From Arthrinium phaeospermum (lineage: Eukaryota > Ascomycota > Sordariomycetes > Amphisphaeriales > Apiosporaceae), in the NCBI GenBank assembly GCA_006503535.1, contig QYRS01000017.1, positions 434,001 to 498,000 on the forward strand: a stretch of DNA of 64,000 nucleotides, read 5' to 3'. Below the pieces are notes generated by a model. It was given only the letters and a program-made list of their open reading frames with translations. It was not told where the DNA came from and did no database searches. Of the stretch, positions 57,586 to 64,000 are shown one piece after another. The first letter of the stretch is position 1; each line of letters opens with the position of its first letter. Both the position numbers and the translations under genes were made by a program.

Positions 57586-57745
57586 TTTTAAAAAAAACCT
57601 TTTAATATTATAAAATTCGTTTTAAATTATTATTTTTTATATATATTTAAGTAATAATATAAATATTTTTTAATCGTTTTATAAAAAACATTAATTTATT
57701 ATTTATATTAAAAATAAAATATATATAAAATTTATTTATTTTTAA
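57586..57745 (-). repeat. Inverted copy of the end of the duplicated segment
   Basis: TAATCGTTTTATAAAAAACA followed by TTAATTTATTATTTATATTA is nearly the reverse complement of the copy 1 tail at about 55,620-55,700. It also matches the copy 2 tail at 57,400-57,460, so the last two form an inverted pair about 150 bp apart. Confidence 0.5.
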
Positions 57746-58559
57746 TATATATTGTTATATAGTAAAGTATAGTTAAAAAAAAAAAAAAAAAAAGGAGGGG
57801 CCAGTTCGATATAAAAAAAATCCAGCCTAAATAAGTTAAAAGTAGAGTACCGGTTTAATGCTATTCTATTTATTTAATTTAATTTATTTATCGATAAACT
57901 CGTATATTAATACCCGATTTAAAAAAATAAAGTCGACCTCGATTTATTTATTTTTATATATAATATATCGTATATTTCCTTTATAAATATTTTATAATTT
58001 ATATAATTTATTTATTATATTTAGTTATTATATTATAAAATATTAATTTCTTTTACGCTTTACGATATTATTAAAGCTGTATATTTATTATTATTTAATA
58101 ATAGTATAATAAATTAAATTAGCTCGTTAAAAGAGTTTAAGGTAGGAATTTTATATAGTTTACTTTTAAAACGCTTTAATTAAGCCGACGTATTATTAAT
58201 TATTAAAAACGTTTTTATTTAATATTTTAAAAAGCGTCTTTTTTTTCGCTTTATTAAAACTTAAATAGCGTTTATTATAAACTATATTCTAATTACTTAT
58301 ATTTAAAGTTTATTTTATTTTTATTATTAATACTCGTTAATAAATTTTGAAACGTTTTTTAAATAATTCTCGTTTTTTTATATATTTAATTTATAATTAT
58401 AGCTTTTTTTTTTAATTAAATAATTAAATTTATCTTTTTTAAATCGGTAATTAAAAATAATTTTTATTTTATATATATTATTTAATTTATTATATTATTT
58501 ATTAATAAAGGAATTAAATAATAAAAGGCGTTAATTTTATAAGTTTAAATCGTTAAATA

Positions 58560-58760
58560 TTAATGAGAAATACTTTATATTAAAAATTAAATAAATATAT
58601 TTTTTAAAAGAAATCGAATTTATAAATTAAGCGGCCTTTTTTAAAAAAAATTTATATAAATTAATATGTTATTAAAAAAACTTCTTTTTAAATTTCTTTA
58701 ATAAATTATATCTTTTATAAAACTTAATATAAACCTCGTCGCTTATTACGTATTTAATAG
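58560..58760 (-). mobile_element. Ty3/Gypsy integrase C-terminal remnant
   Basis: On the minus strand 58,690-58,755 reads VISDEVYIKFYKRYNL followed by Lys/Phe-rich residues. This resembles the region after the integrase core of fungal Gypsy elements (GDEVYLRLHKGYNLPGK type). The next codons fit the GPFKV...RLAYxL block that follows, but with stops at former glutamine codons. More of the integrase core probably lies at 58,800-59,850 in too decayed a form to assign. Confidence 0.55.
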
Positions 58761-61700
58761 CTTTATATTTAATATTATACGTTTATTTAGTATAAATAAT
58801 CGTAAAATTTATAATAAATTCTATATCTTTTTAAAGGTATAATTATATTTTTTTAATTATTTTAATATTAAAGAAATTAATATTTATAATAATATTTAAA
58901 ATCTTTATAACTTTATTTTAAATAATTATTTATAAATTAATAATTTAATTAAATCGAAATAAACGTTATTAAAGTTTTATTAAAAAAAAGAATAACTTTA
59001 AATTAATTATTTTTAAAACATTTAAATATTTAATATCGAATTACGATTTCTATCGTTTAATTTTTACGTTTTATAAATCTATTCGTTTAAAAGTATTATA
59101 TTACGATAAATATAAATTTTATATCGTAAGCTTTTTAAAAGCTTTATTAAAAGTTTAAGGTAAATTTAACGTTTTTATTTAATATAATCTATTTTAAATA
59201 TCCTTAATTAATTAATTAAAATATTTAAATTAAAATAATTACTTATTTTTACGCCGAGTATTTATATAATTAGGAATAAAAAATATTTTTTTTATAAAGT
59301 AATAAATGATAATTAAAAATAAATTGTATACGTTATAGTTTAATATTTTTTAAAGCGTATTTATAATAAATATTAAAAAGAGTTTAACGATAAAATCGAT
59401 TAAAATTATAAATATAAATATCGGGTTTTTTTAAATTAAAATATACTTACCTATAACCTTTCGCTTTTTAATTTAAATTAATTAATAGATTAAATAATAT
59501 TATACTTATTATTTTATTATTTAAAACTTTTTATAAATTAAAAAGAAATTAAATTCCCGAAATATTCGAAATTTCTTAAAATAGTATTTTTTATCGTAAG
59601 CTATTTTAAAAACGTTTAAGAGATATAATTTAAAAATATAAAAACGTTATAACTTATTTTTACTAATATTATAAAATAAATCGTTAATTATTTTAAATAA
59701 ATAACCCGTACGAAAAACGTTTTAATTAAAACGTTTTATTTATTCTTTTAAGGCGTAATTTTCCGAGGCTTTTAAAAATCGTTAAAAATTTCTTTATATA
59801 AATAATTTTTTCTATATCTTTTTTTAAACTTTATTTTTAAATTATTATTACAGCGCGCACCGGGACTTAAGCTTAAGCTGCCCTATAAGTTAAAGTAGGG
59901 TTAAATCGGTTAGAAAAAGGCTCGAGCTTTAATCGATTTTCCCTTACCTTTTTAAATAATATTTTAATCGGAAAAAAATGAAGCTTTTTCTTTTTTTTTT
60001 ATTTTTTTTAATTCTATAATATAATAATTATCTATAGTTTTAACTTTTAAATTACTTATATTATAATATTACTAAAAAAGATCGCTTAATTATTTAAGAA
60101 AGCTTTAATAATATTTTATATAGGAATTTTAAAACTTTAGGAATAATTTAATTAAATAAAGTAATAAATAAAATATTTTTAATTTAATCGAAACGCGACG
60201 CGTACATTAAAGTAACGCGTAAGATCGTTATATTCGATTTAAATAATATCGATTTAAATTTATCGATTTATAAAAAAAAAAGTATACGATTTATTATTCG
60301 ATCGACGCGCTTTAATATCCTATTAAGGCGTAAACCTATTAAATTTCGATAATTAAAGCGTTACCGCCGGACGTAACAATAATAATTTTCTAATCGATAC
60401 GATCGTAAACGATAAAAAAGAACCCGAGGTTAAAATTATTTATTAATTATATTATAATAAATTTAAAAAAAAGTTTTTAATATTTTACCTTTTTAAAAAT
60501 TTCTTTAATATTATAAATAATAATATATAAAAGAAGATTAATCGATTAATTACTTTTTATAATTTTTATATTATAACTTTTATTATACCTTTTATTCTTT
60601 TTAATAAAAAAGGTAAAATTTAATAACTTAATTAAAATAGCTTTATTAAGGAAGAAAAGTTTATTTCTTTATTTATTAATAATCATATTATTTTATAGAA
60701 TAAGTTTAAATTACGAACTTTATTTATAATATTTTATAAAGATTAAAGTTTAAATTTATTAAAAATTATTAAAGATTTAGATATCGATTTAAAGGAAAGT
60801 ATTATATAAATAGAATTCTTTAGCGAAAAGGTTTTAACGAATTAAAATAATAATTAAAATAACGATAACGTTAACGGTAAATTATCCGTTTTAATAAGAA
60901 AATAAGATTTTTTAAATATTATTTAAAAATAAAACGAAAAGATTTAGATATTAAATTAATATATTATTAACTTTTTATTAAAAATACGAAAAACTTCCGC
61001 TCGAATAAAAGGAATAACGTAAACGAGCGTAATCGGAATTATTATTAAAAATTTTAAATAAAGTATTAAAATAATTAATCCTTTTATATTTATAAACGGA
61101 AAAAATTTTAAAATTAAATTTAATTATTAATTTATAATATTAAAAAATAAATTAAAATTTAATATCGATTATTATCTTATTAATAAAGATAAGCGTATTT
61201 ATATTATTAATCGCGTTAATAATAAAACTATTAAAACCCTTTATCCTTTTATTATTAATAAATAAAATACTTTTATAATTAATATATTTAACGAACTTTT
61301 TAATTACTTATATAAATAATATTATAACCCTAATATTTATAAAAAAGTTTATAAATTTTTTCGAAATTTAATTATAAAGCTTAATAATAACTTTTAAACC
61401 TTTCGATTCGAGTTCGTTAAATTCGTTAACTATACCCGAATTTAAAAAATTAATTATAAACACGAATTAAACGATAAATTACCCGCTTATTTAAATAAAA
61501 AATCGTAACCGATTATTATAACAACGACGTTCCTTTTAATAAATTCTATTTAATTATTTTAAAATATAATTATTAATAAAATCGGAATTATATTTAACGT
61601 AATAAAATTAAAAATAAAAATAAAAATAAACCCGTTAATAAATCCTTTAATTAAACGAATACTTTTAAAAATAATAATAAAAACGGATTTTCCTTTTTAA

Positions 61701-61780
61701 ATAGAAAAAATACCTTTATTATCGATATCGCTTAATATATTCCCGTCGATAAAATAAAAGAATTTCTAAAAAAAAGCGTT

Positions 61781-61822
61781 TACTTTAATTATAAAAAAAT
61801 AAGTTATTTATCGCGCGATTAC
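61781..61822 (+). pseudogene. Gag CCHC zinc-knuckle relic
   Basis: The frame reads YFNYKKISYLSRDY. The four tyrosines fall exactly at the ligand positions of a CX2CX4HX4C knuckle, with a retained Leu-Ser-Arg-Asp stretch. TGC/TGT to TAC/TAT and CAC/CAT to TAC/TAT are both transitions expected from RIP on either strand. Confidence 0.75.
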
Positions 61823-63179
61823 TTTAATAAAAGAATTATTAACGAATAACGTATCGATTAAATTAATAAAGTAATAACATAAATAAATTATTTAATTAAT
61901 AATCCTATCCCGTTTAATTTAACTCGATTAAAGGAAGATTTTAATAATTTAAAAAATTAAATATTTTAAGGAATTTTAATTCCCTTTTAAAAATATTATC
62001 GGAATTAAACGTATAAAATATACCTTTTAATTTTCTATAAACTTACTTTAAAAGGGATCCCTTAACCTTTATTTATATTATAATAAATAATAAATTATTA
62101 ATTATTATTATTAACGTATTCGTCGATATAAAAATAAATAGAAAGTTTTTTATAAATATAAAATTTATTTATAAAATAATTAAACGATTAAACCCGAAAT
62201 AAATAATTAAGTTTTAATTAAAATTAATCGATGGATATAATAATAAATCCCTTTAAATAATAAATATTACTTTTTTTTTTAAATTTTAAGATATAAAGTT
62301 ATAAAACCTTTATCGTTCCTTTCTTTATAATAAATATAAAATACAAATTAATTATTAAACGAAAATAGTTTAAGGAATATAACGTTATAATTAATTATTA
62401 AAAAAAAAGTTAATCTTTCTTAAAAATTAATAAAAGATTTAAATTAAAAATATCGACGTTAATAAGGTTAAAAACCTTATTTAAAAGCCCGAATATAATA
62501 AAAATATCGTTTAAAGAAATAAAAAGATAATTATTAAAAATAAGAAATAAGTTAACGAAATAAAAACGGCTTAACTTTAAAATAAATATCGGTTTCCTAT
62601 TATAAAAAATAAACCGGAGTAATTAAAAGTAAAGAAAGCGTCAACTCTCAATGGTTCTCGATTTAAAGAATCGTTATCGGTATTTTAAATTATAATAAGA
62701 ATAATAAAATAGCGGATTAAATAATTCTCCGCTAAAATTAAGAAAAAAAATAAATCGAATCGTTTAAAATATATTATTTTTAAATCGCCCCCGAAATAAT
62801 TTATAAAGGATAACGAATTAATAAAAATAGATAAATAATTAAATAATTTATTACTACCTTATTTAATTAAAAGATTATTTTTAAAGAGAATCTATTAAAA
62901 AAAGGATATAAATTAATATAAAACGGTATTAGTTAATATAAACTTAAGCCTATCGAAATTTAAATTTTAAACTTAAGAGGATTTTTCGGCGATATTAAAC
63001 CTATAAATACCGAAATTATATACCTTAATAATATTGAAAAGGTAATAAAATTAAAAAATAACGATAAAGAATTCCTCCTAGATAATAAAGAAATTTTATA
63101 ATAAAAAGTTATAAAGGTAATATCTTTTTAATATTATAGCTTTTATAATATCTTTAATAAGATTTAATTCGATATTATA

Positions 63180-64000
63180 GCCCCTTTTAAAAGAGGTATA
63201 AATAATTATTGTATTAAATTAAAAAAGGGTAAAAATCCCGACGATTTAAAATTTAACCCTTTATATAAAATATTTTTTAAAGAATTTAAAATGTATAAGG
63301 AATATATAACGGTAATATTTAAAAAGGGTTTTATTATTAATAATATAACGCCGTAAGCGGCCCCTATATTATTTATATTAAAGGTTAATTAAAGACTCCG
63401 ATTTTATATTAATTATTAAAAATTAAACGAAATTATTAAAAAAAATCGATACCTCCTCCCCTTTATCGACGAGATTTTAAATAAAATTATTAAGGTTAAA
63501 ATTTATATTAAAATCAATATCCGCTAAATATTCTATCGAATCTATATAAAATAGAGGATTAAGATTTAATTATTTTCTAGATTCGTTATAATTTTTTTAA
63601 ATATTAAGTCCTTTCTTTCGAATTAATTAACGGTCCCGCGACTTTTTAACGATTTATTAATAAGGTCTTAATAAAATATTTAAACTCGTTTTATAATATT
63701 TACCTTAACGATATCTTTATTTATTCGGAAAATAAAAAGGAATATATCGAATATATTAAAAAGGTATTATAAAAGCTATAAAAAATTAAATTTTAAATCG
63801 ATATTAAAAAATATAAATTTTATATTATTAAAATAAAATATTTAAACTTTATTATCGGCGTAAATAAAATAAAGATCGACTTTAAGAAAATTAAAATTAT
63901 TAAAAAATAAAATATTCTTAATAATATAAAAACTGTTTAATCCTTTTTTAAATTTTATAATTATTATAAACGTTTTATATATAAATACCCGAATTGTAAA
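63180..64000 (+). pseudogene. Reverse transcriptase domain relic (Ty3/Gypsy)
   Basis: Recognisable segments are KKGFIINNITP near 63,323 and LRFYINY then KLNEIIKKNRYLLPFIDEIL near 63,396-63,480. After a frame change come FELINGPATF and RFINKVL (about 63,618-63,675), YLNDIFIYSENKK at 63,701-63,739, and the connection region SFFKFYNYYKRFIYKY at the window end. The catalytic YLDD motif reads YLND. Several glutamine positions are stop codons. The order and spacing match Gypsy-type RT. Confidence 0.85.

Larger units (their letters stand above)
52360..64000. repeat. AT-rich, RIP-type heterochromatic block
   Basis: Composition shifts abruptly near 52,360 from mixed to overwhelmingly A/T, and stays so to the window end with slightly more G/C after about 57,800. 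The remaining C and G sit mostly in CG pairs or CC/CT runs, while CA and TG are rare. This is the expected outcome of RIP, which changes C to T mainly in CpA. No intact gene is present; all recognisable coding traces are retroelement remnants. Confidence 0.9.
60600..64000 (+). mobile_element. RIP-degraded Ty3/Gypsy retrotransposon, gag-pol, running off the window
   Basis: Plus-strand traces come in gag-pol order. Gag-like residues (KKVYKFFRNLIIKLNN near 61,345-61,395; KHELNDKLPAYLNKK near 61,460-61,500) are followed by a zinc-knuckle relic at 61,781-61,822. A possible protease relic comes at about 62,090-62,260 and reverse transcriptase from about 63,180 to the end. Many stops are TAA/TAG at former glutamine codons, as RIP produces. 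There are also indels, for instance a frame change within the RT near 63,560-63,600. The 5' LTR is not identified with certainty. The element is inactive. Confidence 0.75.

Noticed and set aside
52360..57700. Mitochondrial or foreign AT-rich DNA
   Set aside because: No mitochondrial genes, continuous with nuclear sequence, and the CpA-depleted pattern fits RIP rather than organelle composition.

Overview
This is nuclear DNA of a filamentous ascomycete (Pezizomycotina). The genes have short GT-AG introns with fungal donors (GTAAGT, GTGAGT, GTATGT), and their third codon positions are C/G-rich. The families are typical of the group: AA9 polysaccharide monooxygenase, CE15 glucuronoyl esterase, a HET-domain protein, an F-box protein, a Ste6-like ABC transporter and an NACHT-type STAND remnant. 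The last 11.6 kb are an AT-rich block whose pattern fits repeat-induced point mutation (RIP). A plant-biomass-degrading Sordariomycete, perhaps Sordariales/Chaetomiaceae, is the best guess; that placement is inference.

Layout. (1) 0.3-3.9 kb: a divergent lignocellulose pair, a CE15 glucuronoyl esterase (minus) and an AA9 LPMO (plus), sharing a 1.4 kb promoter region with XlnR-type and CreA-type motifs. (2) 5.0-10.5 kb: an F-box protein apparently split by a one-base frameshift, and a large HET-domain protein with coiled-coil insertions. (3) 12.3-13.8 kb: a secreted tyrosinase. (4) 16.0-23.8 kb: a PBDC1/YPL225W homologue, a full-length Ste6-like ABC exporter and a GNAT protein. (5) 25.7-31.7 kb: a DHA1-type MFS transporter convergent with an aldehyde dehydrogenase of five exons, then a secreted AIM6-like phosphodiesterase-fold protein. 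(6) 32.7-34.1 kb: an unrecognised protein with a possible divergent C48 (Ulp1-like) core. (7) 35.0-44.9 kb: two housekeeping genes transcribed divergently across 3.2 kb, the mRNA-capping RNA triphosphatase (Cet1 type) and proteasome subunit RPN2. (8) 45.6-52.4 kb: a single-pass membrane protein with a lectin-like ectodomain, an octanoyltransferase (LIP2/LipB)-like protein without the catalytic residues, and a decayed C-terminal piece of a STAND protein cut off at the AT-rich border. (9) 52.4-64.0 kb: the AT-rich block, holding wrecked Ty3/Gypsy elements (plus-strand gag, zinc knuckle and reverse transcriptase running off the window; a minus-strand integrase end) and a duplicated segment with an internal insertion.

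The genes do not form one pathway. The window reads as an ordinary gene-rich arm with two CAZymes on the left and fast-evolving accessory genes next to heterochromatin on the right. I found no convincing tRNA, rRNA, CRISPR or secondary-metabolite cluster. The most notable items are the catalytically depleted octanoyltransferase homologue, the STAND gene broken at the isochore border, and the retroelement whose zinc-knuckle ligands and catalytic aspartate have been changed in the way RIP would do it.
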